64,000 nt of DNA, taken from the NCBI GenBank assembly GCA_019429445.1, contig JAHYIW010000019.1:1-64000 (forward strand), in the 5' to 3' direction. The notes beneath the pieces are model-generated. The model had not been told where the DNA came from. It worked only from the letters and a program-made list of their open reading frames with translations, and did not search any database. Below, piece after piece: positions 43,017-55,406 of the stretch. The DNA comes from Desulfuromonadaceae bacterium. GTDB lineage: Bacteria > Desulfobacterota > Desulfuromonadia > Desulfuromonadales > JAHYIW01. The first letter of the stretch is position 1. Each line of letters starts with the position of its first letter. The position numbers were made by a program, and so were the translations under genes.

Positions 43017-44618
43017 GTGACTGCTGTGAAATCGAAAAAAGTACTTGTTGCCGACATGTTTTCGCCGGAAGGTCTGCGGGTCTTCGAGGCGGCCGAGGGC
43101 ATTGATCTCGATTATCGCCCGGAGCTTACCGCGCAGGAGCTGTGCGTTGCTGTTGCCGACGCTGAGGCTCTGGTCGTCCGGGGTGGAACTCAGGTTGACG
43201 CTGCTGTCATTGAGGCGGCATCACAGCTGAAAGTCATTGCCCGCGCGGGGATCGGCGTTGATAACGTGGATATGGCCGCGGCCAACCGGCGGGGGGCGGT
43301 TGTCATGAATACTCCGTTCGGCAGCACGACGACGACGGCGGAACATACCCTGGCCATGCTCCTGGCGCTGGCCCGGCAGATTCCTGCGGCGAGCAACGCC
43401 ACCAAGAGTGGCCGGTGGGAAAAAAATCGTTTCATCGGGGTCGAGGTGGCAGGGAAAACCCTGGGGATCGTCGGTGCCGGAAAGATCGGGCGACTGGTCG
43501 TGGAACGTGCGCTGGCCCTCAAGATGAAAGTCCTGGTCTATGATCCGCACCTGTTTGAAAAGGTCGTTCGACAGATGGGGGCCGAGCAGGTCGAGTTCGA
43601 TGAACTCCTTGCGCGCAGCGATTTTCTCAGCCTGCATATTCCGCTTAACGCCGAGACGGCCAATCTGCTTGATGCCGAAACCCTGAACAAGGTCAAACCC
43701 GGCTGCCGGATCATCAATTGCGCGATCGGCGGGTTGATCGACGAGCAAGCCCTGGCCGCGGCAATTCGTTGCGGACACATTGCCGGGGCGGCGCTTGACG
43801 TTTTTGCCCAGGAGCCTCCGGCAACGGACAATTCGCTACTGGCGCTGGAGAACGTGATTTGCACGCCGCATCTGCGGGCATCGACTGTCGATGCCCAGAT
43901 TAACGTGACCGTACAGGCGGCCGAACAGGTTGTTGAGTTTTTGACCCGGGGGGTGATTGTTAACGCGTTAAACGTACCTTCCGTGCCGACCGATCTGCTG
44001 GAAAAACTGCGTCCCTACGTCGAGTTGTGCGAACGTCTCGGCACATTTGAGGCGCAGGCTTGTGGCAAAGGGATACAACGGGTTGAAATTGAGTTTGCCG
44101 GACAGGTGACAGAGCATCCCCTTGAACCGCTGACGATGGCGTTACTGAAAGGGCTGCTGACGCCGATGCTCGGCTCGGCGGTCAACTTTGTCAATGCCCA
44201 CCATCTGGCGCGGGAACGTGGCATTCGGGTGGCTGAAACACGCAGCGATATGTCCGAAGGTTATGCCAGCCTGATCCGCTTGACGGTTTACGGGACGGAG
44301 GGAAGTTCCGCGGTGTGGGGAGCACTCTTTCGTGAAAACGATTACCGGATCGTCCAGGTCGACGGTTATCCGGTCGAAGCCGCACCGGATGGGCACATTT
44401 TGATGTTGCGCAACGATGATCGTCCAGGGGTGGTTGCCTATGTCAGCCGTCTATTGAGTGAAGCTCAGGTCAATATTGCCATGATGAACCTTTCCCGACG
44501 CAAGATTCAGGGCAAGGCGGTCTCGTTGATCAACGTTGACAGTCCGATCCCTGAAACGGTGCTTGAACAGTTGCGTGCCCATGAATATATTCGGAGCGCG
44601 ACCCAGATAATTTGCTGA
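43017..44618 (+). CDS. serA: D-3-phosphoglycerate dehydrogenase
   Basis: 533 residues, GTG start. The catalytic and NAD domains (about 1-310) carry VRGGTQVDAAVI, the GIVGAGKIGRLV nucleotide loop and the LRASTVDAQ stretch in place of the usual active-site His region. The allosteric substrate-binding domain is at about 320-450, and a C-terminal ACT domain at about 455-533 (VEAAPDGHILMLRNDDRPGVVAYV). First step of serine synthesis. In the usual family the region around 285 reads PHLGAST; here PHLRAST. Confidence 0.95.
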   Translation: MTAVKSKKVLVADMFSPEGLRVFEAAEGIDLDYRPELTAQELCVAVADAEALVVRGGTQVDAAVIEAASQLKVIARAGIGVDNVDMAAANRRGAVVMNTPFGSTTTTAEHTLAMLLALARQIPAASNATKSGRWEKNRFIGVEVAGKTLGIVGAGKIGRLVVERALALKMKVLVYDPHLFEKVVRQMGAEQVEFDELLARSDFLSLHIPLNAETANLLDAETLNKVKPGCRIINCAIGGLIDEQALAAAIRCGHIAGAALDVFAQEPPATDNSLLALENVICTPHLRASTVDAQINVTVQAAEQVVEFLTRGVIVNALNVPSVPTDLLEKLRPYVELCERLGTFEAQACGKGIQRVEIEFAGQVTEHPLEPLTMALLKGLLTPMLGSAVNFVNAHHLARERGIRVAETRSDMSEGYASLIRLTVYGTEGSSAVWGALFRENDYRIVQVDGYPVEAAPDGHILMLRNDDRPGVVAYVSRLLSEAQVNIAMMNLSRRKIQGKAVSLINVDSPIPETVLEQLRAHEYIRSATQIIC

Positions 44619-44631
44619 AAAATAAATCTCT

Positions 44632-47227
<2,596 letters not shown>

Positions 47228-47247
47228 CGTCGCCCGGCAGCAAGATT

Positions 47248-47286
47248 GATGGCTTAGCCACTTAATTCTTTTTTGCGAGTGCAACA
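47248..47286. repeat. Dispersed repeat, copy 4 (3' end only)
   Basis: About 35 bases (GGCTTAGCCACTTAATTC then TTTTTTGCGAGTGCAAC) are identical to the 3' part of copy 1 at 7900-7933, fused to the GAT start. An internally deleted copy just after purA. Confidence 0.75.
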
Positions 47287-47291
47287 AGATT

Positions 47292-47328
47292 AAAAGAGCC
47301 CGGACGATCACTCGTTCGGGCTCTTTTT
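47292..47328. terminator. Bidirectional terminator between purA and trxA
   Basis: AAAGAGCCCG and CGGGCTCTTT arms flank a 14-base partly paired loop, with T run on the plus side and A run on the left. It serves convergent purA and the thioredoxin gene. Confidence 0.85.
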
Positions 47329-47354
47329 CTGAATCAATTTTCGTAAGTAAATCC

Positions 47355-47684
47355 CTACAGCACCTTCTGCAACAGAGTTTCAAGCTGGCTCTTCGGAACG
47401 GCTCCGACAACCTGATCAATCACCTTGCCGTCCTTGAACAGAATCAGGGTTGGAATGCCGCGCACCCCGAACTGCCCCGGAGTGGCAGGATTTTCATCAA
47501 CATTCAATTTGCCAATCTTGACCTTGCCTTCATAGTCTTCCGCAAGACCGTCGATCATCGGGCCGATAGCTTTGCAGGGGGCGCACCACGTGGCCCAGAA
47601 ATCAACCAATACCGGCACGGTAGACTTAAGCACATCCGCTTCAAAAGAATCGTCAGTTAATTGCACGACTTTGTCGTTTGCCAT
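47355..47684 (-). CDS. trxA: Thioredoxin
   Basis: 109 residues, standard length. Active site WCAPCK at about 32-37, cis-Pro in RGIPTLILFKDG near 76. It reduces protein disulfides using electrons from thioredoxin reductase. AAGGAGA lies before the ATG. Confidence 0.96.
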   Translation of the reverse strand: MANDKVVQLTDDSFEADVLKSTVPVLVDFWATWCAPCKAIGPMIDGLAEDYEGKVKIGKLNVDENPATPGQFGVRGIPTLILFKDGKVIDQVVGAVPKSQLETLLQKVL

Positions 47685-47795
47685 GATACTTCTCCTTTAC
47701 TGATACACGTAAAAAGAATGAATTCTACCCGCCAATCATAAGAACCCCGACGGCAAAATGCAAGTTGATTGTTGCTCTTTTGCAGGGCTGAATAG

Positions 47796-49040
47796 TTATG
47801 GTTTGCTGCGTCGGCCAGCCAAAAAATACCACAACGCGGCAAGGAGTTGCAGTCCCAGAATGACCCCGAACCCGGCACTGTAGCCGTGTGGAGAGTAGTT
47901 CCCGGCGATCACTGGCCACTGGTTGATAATGATGCCGGTCACCCATTGCGCCACAAATGCAGCACTGAAAACAAGCAGGTTAAGCCCGGTATTGGCCCGT
48001 CCGCTGAGGTGCCTCGGAAAGGTCTGGGAAAGAGCTGCATAAGGGAGGATGCAGGAGGCCCCGAAGAATCCGAACCCCCACCAGAGGAGCGACGTCAAAG
48101 ACGTGATGCGCAGAACAAGAAAAAACTGGATAATGGCGAACAAGCCCATCCCTGCCGCAGCAACATTCATTGACGCAATGCCCTGGCGGCCCAGTCTGGT
48201 CGCCAGGGTTCCGAAAACAAAGTAGCCGCAGATCATGGCCAGCGCCACGCCCATCAACGTGTTGGCGATTGTCATCGCATCGTAGCTGGCCACATCCCGC
48301 AGCCATGGACCCGACCAGAGACCGTAGATCGACAGGTAGGCGGCTTGTCCGGTCACTGCCCAGGGGGCAATACGCCAGAAGGTCCGATCAGTAAAGACCT
48401 CGCCGATCCCGGTTAGCTGTTCACGCAAGGTTTCCCCGCTACCGGGAAAATTTTTTTCCGGCACAACCAGCCAAACGATGAATGCGACGATCAGGGTTAA
48501 AACACTGATCGTCAGGAAGACGCCGCGCCAATCGGTATACGCCAGCGCACTCGCGACCGGGACGGTGGCGACCAGTGCCCCCGCCCCGCCGGAAATCATC
48601 TGTACGCCGTTGACGAATGGCAGGCGTTGCGGTGGAAACCAAAGGGTAAACGCTTTAAATGCCGCCATCAGGCAAGCCGAAACCCCCAGACCGATCAAGG
48701 CGCGCCCGATCACCAAACCACCCAGACTTTCGGCTCGCGCGAAAACAAATGCTCCGAGCGCGGCAAAGAGCAACAGCGCTGCTTCAACCCGGCGCGGTCC
48801 GAAGCGATCAAGCAGGACACCGAGGGGCAGCTGAAACGCAGCAAAAGTGAGGAGATAGGTCGCGGTCAGCAAGCCGAGATCGGCCGGGGCGATGCCGAGT
48901 TCATGCGTTAGCTCAGGGGCAATGACCGCATTGATGGTGCGAAACAGGTAGGAGACGAAATAGCCCAGCGCAAAGGGGAGAAAGACTCTGAGCAAAGTGC
49001 TGATCGGGATCGATTGTTGTGCTGGTTTCCAGGTTTGCAT
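47796..49040 (-). CDS. MFS family transporter
   Basis: 414 residues, about 12 membrane segments. The MFS motif A variant is GVLLDRFGPRRVE near 75-87, with GRALIGLGVSACLMAAFKAFTLWFP after it, resembling nitrate/nitrite or sugar-phosphate antiporter relatives. Substrate unknown. The start at 49040 (MQTWKPA) is chosen over the open frame that continues upstream through a hairpin. Confidence 0.87.
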   Translation of the reverse strand: MQTWKPAQQSIPISTLLRVFLPFALGYFVSYLFRTINAVIAPELTHELGIAPADLGLLTATYLLTFAAFQLPLGVLLDRFGPRRVEAALLLFAALGAFVFARAESLGGLVIGRALIGLGVSACLMAAFKAFTLWFPPQRLPFVNGVQMISGGAGALVATVPVASALAYTDWRGVFLTISVLTLIVAFIVWLVVPEKNFPGSGETLREQLTGIGEVFTDRTFWRIAPWAVTGQAAYLSIYGLWSGPWLRDVASYDAMTIANTLMGVALAMICGYFVFGTLATRLGRQGIASMNVAAAGMGLFAIIQFFLVLRITSLTSLLWWGFGFFGASCILPYAALSQTFPRHLSGRANTGLNLLVFSAAFVAQWVTGIIINQWPVIAGNYSPHGYSAGFGVILGLQLLAALWYFLAGRRSKP

Positions 49041-49125
49041 GATCAGGCAATGATGGCGGAAGGAGAGGCTGGTGGCCAGTAAAAAATAGCGGCAAGGGGT
49101 GTTGTGCAGAGGTGTGCTCGTCGCA

Positions 49126-49166
49126 ACGTCGAACACCCCCGACAATGCATCGGGGGTGTTCGACGT
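49126..49166. terminator. 17-bp perfect hairpin downstream of the ccs genes
   Basis: ACGTCGAACACCCCCGA and TCGGGGGTGTTCGACGT arms with a 7-base loop. No T run on either side. It lies 18 bases after the ccsB stop on the minus strand and before the MFS gene. Confidence 0.75.
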
Positions 49167-49184
49167 GAAGCACAACAGTAAAAG

Positions 49185-50015
49185 TCAGCTCCCGTAAGAA
49201 TGCAGTCCGGAAAGCACCAGGTTAACGCCGAGGTAGCAGAAGATCGTTGCCGCAAAACCGAAGATCGATAACCACGCAGCCCGTTTTCCCGCCCAGCCGC
49301 GGGTAAAACGCGCATGCAGGAATGCCGCGTAAATAAACCAGACGATCAGACTCCAGGTTTCCTTGGGGTCCCAGCTCCAGTAGGTTCCCCAGGCATAGTT
49401 CGCCCACGCTGCCCCGGTAACGATGCCGAGGGTCAGCAGCGGGAAACCGATCATGATCGACTTGTAGTTGATGTCGTCAAGCACCTTGCTGGAGGGGAAA
49501 ATACTGAAAAATCCACTCTCCTGGTTTTTGTTGACGATAAGCAAATACATGATCGACGCGCCGCAGGCCACGGCGAAAGCTGCGTAGCCGAGGAAGCAGG
49601 TAATGACGTGATAGGTCAGCCAGTTGCTCTGCAGTGCCGGAACCAGTGGTTCAATCGCATCGTTAAGTCCCAGCTGCGCCCAGGTCATGCCGAGAAACGC
49701 AAAAGGCATAACGAAAGCACCGATGGCCCGCTGACGATATTTCAGGTCCATCAGCAGATAGATGAACAGAATTGACCAGGAGAAGAACACGATCGATTCA
49801 TACAGGTTCGACAGGGGAGCCTGGCTGTAACCCATGGCGCGCCCTTCGAACCAGCGCAGGGTAATCGCTGCAGTATTGGCAGCAAAGCCGGCCCACGCAA
49901 CGATTGTCGCGGTCAGCGCAATGACGCGGCTGCGGGTAACCAGATAAGCGATAAAAAGGATCATCGCCACGAAGTAGCCGATTGTGGTGAGGTTAAAGAG
50001 TTGCACACTGGTCAT
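49185..50015 (-). CDS. ccsB: Cytochrome c biogenesis protein CcsB/CcsA type (haem handling)
   Basis: 276 residues with eight likely membrane segments. The tryptophan-rich WWD domain is [19 protein letters not shown] near 213-231. Conserved His residues sit in [15 protein letters not shown] and in [11 protein letters not shown]. It works with ResB to carry haem across the membrane and attach it to apocytochromes (System II). This fits the multihaem cytochrome in the window. Symbol usage for this family varies (CcsA, CcsB, ResC). Confidence 0.93.
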   Translation of the reverse strand: MTSVQLFNLTTIGYFVAMILFIAYLVTRSRVIALTATIVAWAGFAANTAAITLRWFEGRAMGYSQAPLSNLYESIVFFSWSILFIYLLMDLKYRQRAIGAFVMPFAFLGMTWAQLGLNDAIEPLVPALQSNWLTYHVITCFLGYAAFAVACGASIMYLLIVNKNQESGFFSIFPSSKVLDDINYKSIMIGFPLLTLGIVTGAAWANYAWGTYWSWDPKETWSLIVWFIYAAFLHARFTRGWAGKRAAWLSIFGFAATIFCYLGVNLVLSGLHSYGS

Positions 50016-50030
50016 CGGTAAAATCTCCTT

Positions 50031-51410
50031 CTATTTCTCGCCCACAGGGGCGTTCAAGGTGGAATTGATTGCGGTGGTCAGTTCGTCCAGATAAAGGTCA
50101 AAGGCGGCGCGGTTGCGGTGGGTCGTTCCACCGAAGCGCACGGTGCAGCCGTTACCCCGCGCGACAATGGCTATCCAGATGCGGCGGTGGGCAAGCATGA
50201 AAGCGGCCATCGAGCCGAAAATCATCAGGAAGCAGCCTGTCCAGACAACCCAGACGCCCGGATCTTTTTTAACTTGCAGACCGGTGTATTGTAACTCGTT
50301 ATACTCCAGCAGGGCGAAAGCGTAGTCGCCGCCGCGGCGGGCATCGAATTCCGGGTGACGTTGGAAGACAACGAAGGGGTTACCATGCTTGCCGTCCGGG
50401 GTGTTGACATGCATCTGCACCGCCGGGCCGAACCCCTGATACTCGGCAGCGTAACCATTGACCGCGAACGATCCTCCGTTGGGCAAGGGGATATGATCAC
50501 CTTCCTGTCCGGTGACAATCTGTCCGCTGCCCCCCTTGGGAGTAACGCGCATTTTAAACGTTGCCGCTCCGGCCGAACCGTAACTCGATTGATAGAAGGT
50601 GATGCCTTTGTAGGATAACGGGTCGTTGACGACGATCTTGCGGTTACTGATCACCTCCTGGCCGTTGTCGATAACGTCCAGTACGCTGGCAAACTCCTTG
50701 GGGCGTTGTCCTCCCTCGTAAAAAGTCACCGAGAAATCATCGCAGCGTACCTCGAAGCCGAGTTTGAGCGGATTTTTTTCGCCTTGTTTCCAGACCTGGT
50801 CAACGGAAGTGCCCTCGACGATATTGACGTAAGCCTTGAATCCCCAGATATTACCGATAATCGCCCCGATAAAGATCAGCAGGATCGAAAAGTGGGTGAC
50901 ATAGACACTGAACCGCGCCCAGGGCATCTTCTGCGCAAACAGGTGAATCGTTCCGTCCGCTTCGGTTGTTTTCGCCTTGGCAAAGCGCTCGCCCAGCAGG
51001 TTGCTCAACCGTTCACGTGCCTGATCAGGACTCAGTTTGCTGTCAAACGTTGCCGCCCCGGTGAGGCTTTTAAAATAACTTTCGTCGGGGGTAAGCGGCG
51101 GATTGTTGACTGACGTGATGATCTGCGGGAGACGTTTGATCGAACAGGAGATCAGGTTCATGCAGAAGAGGAACAACAGGCCAAGGAACCACCAGGCGTG
51201 ATACATGTCAATAATCTGTAACTTCTCAAAAACATTTGTCAGATTTTCACCATAAACCCGAATATACTCCCCGCGAGGTTTGTTCTGTTGAATCACCGTG
51301 CCGATGATCGAAGTCACTGCCAGTGAAATAAGGCAGAAGATGGTGAGCTTGAGTGAACAGAAAAAATCGGCAACTTTTTTTGCAAATGTGGTTTCTTTTT
51401 GATTTGCCAA
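50031..51410 (-). CDS. resB: Cytochrome c biogenesis protein ResB
   Basis: 459 residues. Three N-terminal membrane segments include LTIFCLISLAVTSIIGTVIQ and AWWFLGLLFLFCMNLISCSIKRL. A large periplasmic domain with DPLSYKGITFYQSSYG follows, and a last helix VWVVWTGCFLMIFGSMAAFML. The TTG at 51410 is preferred because GGGAG lies 7-8 bases upstream; an earlier TTG at 51440 lacks one. Upstream partner of ccsB, 15 bases apart. Confidence 0.93.
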   Translation of the reverse strand: MANQKETTFAKKVADFFCSLKLTIFCLISLAVTSIIGTVIQQNKPRGEYIRVYGENLTNVFEKLQIIDMYHAWWFLGLLFLFCMNLISCSIKRLPQIITSVNNPPLTPDESYFKSLTGAATFDSKLSPDQARERLSNLLGERFAKAKTTEADGTIHLFAQKMPWARFSVYVTHFSILLIFIGAIIGNIWGFKAYVNIVEGTSVDQVWKQGEKNPLKLGFEVRCDDFSVTFYEGGQRPKEFASVLDVIDNGQEVISNRKIVVNDPLSYKGITFYQSSYGSAGAATFKMRVTPKGGSGQIVTGQEGDHIPLPNGGSFAVNGYAAEYQGFGPAVQMHVNTPDGKHGNPFVVFQRHPEFDARRGGDYAFALLEYNELQYTGLQVKKDPGVWVVWTGCFLMIFGSMAAFMLAHRRIWIAIVARGNGCTVRFGGTTHRNRAAFDLYLDELTTAINSTLNAPVGEK

Positions 51411-51582
51411 GGAAAACTCCCATTGTTTCAAGGATGTCAAGGGTTGTCAGGATCGCTGCTTCAGGCGGATGCTTCGCTGTTGATTAACCCATAGGTTGAA
51501 GCAGCCCAAATATTATCGATGGAAACTTAATGCAGATTGCAAGCCAATTCAAGCAGATTCGACATCATTGTCTGTGCAGCGC

Positions 51583-52677
51583 TCAATCGAGCAAGGCATC
51601 AATGGCATCAAAATCAAAACGCTTTTCAGCCAACTCCTTGACCAGTGAAATTTTGTGGGTATCCTCAACGGTCAGCTTGGAAACATCTTCCTTGATAATT
51701 TCAAAGACCGAGGTCGAGGTTCGTCCGGCGCGCATGAAAGGGATGCCGCTGCGGAGCACGATCTTGTTGGTAATATCGCTGGGATCGCCACGACCGGGAA
51801 TAATGATGCCGACGATTTTTTTGCGATATTCATCTAGCTGATACAGGTTGGCCAGCGTTACCAGCAGCTCATCGCGGCTGCTGTTGACAATAATCAGCGT
51901 TGAATCCTTGAGCAATTCCGCGACGCGCTGGGTCGCGGCCGCGCCGATCTGGACATTGTGGACAATCCGCTGGGCCTCCTCCGCCGTAGCCCGCAGCTCG
52001 ATCTCCAGGACATTGGCGATGCGTTGCAGCGTCGGGTCGGCGAGGGTCGGCTGGAAGTTGAAGCCGCCGATTACTTTGAACGACTCGTCAGCAAACGCCC
52101 GGTTGAGGTAGTCAAGGGTGCGTTCACGTTTTTCGGCGATGATCTTGTTGATCAACACCGCGGCGACCGGCACCTGTTCTTTTTCAAAGAGCGCCAGATT
52201 CATGTGCACCGCGTCGACGACATTTCCCAGCCCCCCCCCGGCCACCATCAACACCTTGGCACCAGCGGCCCTGGCAATGCGGGCATTGCCGAAGCCAAGC
52301 ACCGACCCGACTCCTGAGTGGCCCGCCCCCTCGATAATGAGAAAGTCACATTTGGCGTCAAGGGCGGCAATGGCCGCGAGGATATCGGCGCGGATGATCT
52401 CCATGTTCAGGGCACCATCAAAAAACCGCCGGGTATCGCCTGGGTGAAGGACAAACGGGGACATCAGCGGCAGGTCCGCTTCCAGACCGAAAACGCGGGC
52501 CATGACAATGGCATCTTTATCGGCACTGATGCCGTCAAACACCGCCGGTTTTGGTCCGATCGGTTTGATGAACCCGACGCGCCGGTATTTTTTTCGCGCC
52601 ATGTGCATCAACGACAGTGAAGTGGTGGTTTTACCGCTGTTCTGGCCGGTAGCGGCGATGAAGATTTTGCGCGCCAT
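51583..52677 (-). CDS. BioD-like P-loop ATPase with DRTGG domain
   Basis: 364 residues. The N-terminal P-loop AATGQNSGKTTTSLSLM and the LIIEGAGHSGVGSVLGF motif are those of dethiobiotin synthetase-like ATPases (about 1-215). The C-terminal part (about 220-345) resembles the DRTGG domain found at the front of bacterial phosphotransacetylase. The catalytic acetyltransferase part is absent. Function is unknown; a regulatory or sensing role is suggested for this architecture. Stands alone between the ccs genes and the UbiD gene. Confidence 0.78.
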   Translation of the reverse strand: MARKIFIAATGQNSGKTTTSLSLMHMARKKYRRVGFIKPIGPKPAVFDGISADKDAIVMARVFGLEADLPLMSPFVLHPGDTRRFFDGALNMEIIRADILAAIAALDAKCDFLIIEGAGHSGVGSVLGFGNARIARAAGAKVLMVAGGGLGNVVDAVHMNLALFEKEQVPVAAVLINKIIAEKRERTLDYLNRAFADESFKVIGGFNFQPTLADPTLQRIANVLEIELRATAEEAQRIVHNVQIGAAATQRVAELLKDSTLIIVNSSRDELLVTLANLYQLDEYRKKIVGIIIPGRGDPSDITNKIVLRSGIPFMRAGRTSTSVFEIIKEDVSKLTVEDTHKISLVKELAEKRFDFDAIDALLD

Positions 52678-52794
52678 GGATCTTTCCTCACTCGGCGAAG
52701 GCCGGTCAAAAGATAACCGAATCAGTCTAACAAAGGTTTGTAAAATAACGCAAACTGAAAATACTGAAGCTGTACCGCAGCGGACAACTGGAAA

Positions 52795-54636
52795 TCAAAT
52801 CACCCCGTGCAACACCCCGCCCGATCCTCCCAACGCATCGACCTTTTTCTCAATCGCCGGGTCATCGATCAACGGCGGTGCATGATGCGGCTTGAGGCGG
52901 GCATCGATCACCAGTGACCCTTTGCAGCCCCAATGTTTACAGCGGGTGAAAGCGTCGATACCGTAGAGATCAACCGCCGGGTTGGAACGGGTGAAGACGG
53001 TCCAGAGCAGGTTCCCCAGCGTGCGGGCAACGAATGCGCTGTCGTCGACGATGACAATCAGCGGCATCCGGTTGATGCTATCGGCGGCGATGTAACAGCG
53101 GGTAAAGATGTCGAGGAGCGCATCGGCGTGACCGCGGCGGGTGGTGCAGGGGGGGCCTTCGATGGCGAGGATGCCGGGGAAGGCGACGCGCGGGGCGCTG
53201 AACCCTTCCGGCAGACCGAGGTCGCTCGGCAGTTCGATCGGCAGTTCACGTCGCGCCGGGCCGGTGGCGGCAATCACAACTTTGGACCCGGCGTTGAGGG
53301 CGGTGCCGGAATAATCGAGGGTGTCGATCGTGGTTTCGGTCTGAAAATGCAGGTCACGGCGCCAGTCGACGCGTTGCAGAATGTGGCGCAAAAAAGCGCC
53401 GATGTCATGGATATCGAGGGCGGGAGCGTCCTGTTCGGCGGCGATCAACAAATATTTGGCGAGGGAGAGTTGCCCCTGGCCGAGGATCGCGTTGGCCTGG
53501 GTCAGCAGCTCACGGGGGCGGCGCTCTGCCTCGTAGGGGGCGTAGCGCTCGCTGCCGATAGCGAGGAGCAGCGGGTGAACCCCGGCGGCGTCAACAGCGT
53601 GAACCGCCTTGACCCCCGGCAGCACGTCGGGGATCAGCGGGCCGGTCAGCTCATGGATGAAGGCGCCGAAGGTGGTGTCTTCCTGCGGCGGACGCCCGAC
53701 GGTGGTGAAGGGCCAGATCGCGCCGGGACGATGATAGACGTGGTCGACGGTCAGCACCGGAAAGTCGTGGGTCAGACTGTAATAACCGAGATGGTCGCCG
53801 AACGGGCCTTCCGGTTTGGTGCGTAGCGGGTCGATCGTGCCGCAGATGCAGAAATCGGCTTCCGCCGGAATCGCCAGACCGTTCGCCCCGCTGATGGTGC
53901 TCAGCCGCCGCCCGCCGAGGAGTCCGGCAAACGCCAGCTCGGGCATCCCCTCCGGGAGCGGCATCACCGCAGCAACGGAGAGGGCCGGTGGGCCGCCGAC
54001 GAAGATATTGACCTTGAGTGGCTCGTTGCGCTCAATCGCGGCGGCGTGATGGACGCCGATACCGCGATGGATCTGATAGTGGAGCCCGATTTCATGATTC
54101 GGTCGGTAGTCGTTGCCGGAAAGCTGCACCCGGTACATGCCGAGGTTGGACGCACGCAAACCGGGACGGCGCGGATCTTCCGAATAGACCTGTGGCAGGG
54201 TGATAAAGGCACCGCCGTCGTCGGGCCACGAGACGACGTGCGGCAGTTGGTCGATAGTCGTCTGGTGACCCAGAATCGGCCCGCCAGAGACCTTGTGCGG
54301 CAGCAGATGCCAGGCCCCGCGCGGTGCCCTGAACAGATCCTCGGGATGCTTGAGCAGGTGCATGGGGTTGAGTTTCAGGTCAACCAGGGTGCGAATGGTG
54401 GCGAGGGTGTCGCGAAACAGGAAACGGGCGCGCTCCAGCGTACCAAAGAGGTTGCCAAGGAGCGGGAAATCGCTGCCGATGACATTGGTGAAGAGAAGCG
54501 CCGGGCCCTGCGCCTGATAGACGCGGCGCTGAATCGCCCCCGCCTCCAGAAGAGGATCAACGGGGGTGTCGATGCGAATTAATTGGCCATGCCGCTCAAG
54601 GTCGGCGACAGTTTCCTGCAGATTGCGATAGCCCAT
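52795..54636 (-). CDS. UbiD family decarboxylase, menaquinone type
   Basis: 613 residues, longer than E. coli UbiD (about 490). It starts MGYRNLQETVADLERHGQLI. Conserved blocks include NLGMYRVQLSGNDYRPNHEIGLHYQIHRGIG, and PEGPFGDHLGYYSL with the EGPFGDH catalytic Glu-Arg region. These enzymes use prenylated FMN. The long form is the one assigned to menaquinone biosynthesis in the futalosine pathway or to UbiD-like menaquinone decarboxylation. The symbol is left blank because several subfamilies share this length. Confidence 0.88.
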   Translation of the reverse strand: MGYRNLQETVADLERHGQLIRIDTPVDPLLEAGAIQRRVYQAQGPALLFTNVIGSDFPLLGNLFGTLERARFLFRDTLATIRTLVDLKLNPMHLLKHPEDLFRAPRGAWHLLPHKVSGGPILGHQTTIDQLPHVVSWPDDGGAFITLPQVYSEDPRRPGLRASNLGMYRVQLSGNDYRPNHEIGLHYQIHRGIGVHHAAAIERNEPLKVNIFVGGPPALSVAAVMPLPEGMPELAFAGLLGGRRLSTISGANGLAIPAEADFCICGTIDPLRTKPEGPFGDHLGYYSLTHDFPVLTVDHVYHRPGAIWPFTTVGRPPQEDTTFGAFIHELTGPLIPDVLPGVKAVHAVDAAGVHPLLLAIGSERYAPYEAERRPRELLTQANAILGQGQLSLAKYLLIAAEQDAPALDIHDIGAFLRHILQRVDWRRDLHFQTETTIDTLDYSGTALNAGSKVVIAATGPARRELPIELPSDLGLPEGFSAPRVAFPGILAIEGPPCTTRRGHADALLDIFTRCYIAADSINRMPLIVIVDDSAFVARTLGNLLWTVFTRSNPAVDLYGIDAFTRCKHWGCKGSLVIDARLKPHHAPPLIDDPAIEKKVDALGGSGGVLHGVI

Positions 54637-54759
54637 CAGATACCATTCCTCATTGGTTTCAATCCTTGTTGTGCGGCTTTCCTGTAGACGGAGCAGTGCA
54701 AACGGTTCCGCTCTTAGTCCTCAGGGACTTTCATAACCGGCTTGTTTTCCTGCCGACAC

Positions 54760-55188
54760 TTAGTCTTGTCCGAGAAACAGACGGATCTCAATCAGGGACT
54801 CATCCACCTTCTTGAACCCATGGTCGTTGGTGTAGAAGATCGTCGCGTTGGCATGAGTTGCGCTGGCCAGATGTAATGCGTCCGGGGTCTTCAGTCCGTA
54901 GTCGGCTCGATAGCGGGCAGCTCCGGCGGCGGTGGACTCAGCGATCGGGACCAGATGAAGATTCGGGAAATTTTGCAGGGTGCGAATCAATTTAATCGCG
55001 TCCTGCCCCCGGCCCGCCCGGTACAGCGGTACGAGCAGTTCAGTGAGTGCCAGCATGGAAACGACAGCCTGGTACTCACCGGCCTCGATCTTCTCAAACA
55101 GATCCGCGACCCTCTTGAAGTAGTTCGGATGCCTCTCAAGATAGTAGACGAGGACACAGGTGTCCAGCCCGATGGTCACCGATCCCAT
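54760..55188 (-). CDS. vapC: PIN domain ribonuclease, VapC-type toxin
   Basis: 142 residues. The four acidic residues of the PIN fold are seen: D9 in LDTCVLVYYLE, E near 49 in ALTELLVP, D near 102 in KTPDALHLAS and D near 121 in YTNDHGF. VapC toxins cut initiator tRNA or rRNA. It overlaps its antitoxin by 13 bases. Confidence 0.9.
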   Translation of the reverse strand: MGSVTIGLDTCVLVYYLERHPNYFKRVADLFEKIEAGEYQAVVSMLALTELLVPLYRAGRGQDAIKLIRTLQNFPNLHLVPIAESTAAGAARYRADYGLKTPDALHLASATHANATIFYTNDHGFKKVDESLIEIRLFLGQD

Positions 55189-55406
55189 TGATCACGCTCC
55201 TGCCGCAGCTCGTCAGCGTAGCCGCTGAAGATATGCGCTGGCTGCTCAAGCAATTGGCTGGCATACGATTTTACAGCCTTGTCAATGATCGCCTTGCCGT
55301 CAACCACACTCACTTCCAGTTCGTCCCCGGCATGGAGACCGAGTTGTTCGCGTACACTGCTCGGGATGACGATCTGGTTTTTGCTGCTCAGTTTTACCAG
55401 TGGCAT
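55176..55406 (-). CDS. vapB: AbrB/MazE-type antitoxin, VapB
   Basis: 76 residues. An N-terminal swapped-hairpin DNA-binding domain reads MPLVKLSSKNQIVIPSSV, then REQLGLHAGDELEV. The acidic and aromatic C-terminal tail would bind VapC. The ATG at 55406 directly follows a GGGGAGG; an upstream Met at 55421 is possible. Likely represses its own promoter between 55407 and 55450. Confidence 0.88.
   Translation of the reverse strand: MPLVKLSSKNQIVIPSSVREQLGLHAGDELEVSVVDGKAIIDKAVKSYASQLLEQPAHIFSGYADELRQERDQWDR

Noticed and set aside
52933-53826. 297-codon plus-strand frame opposite the UbiD gene
   Set aside because: It is a high-GC shadow of the decarboxylase with no recognisable motifs or ribosome site.
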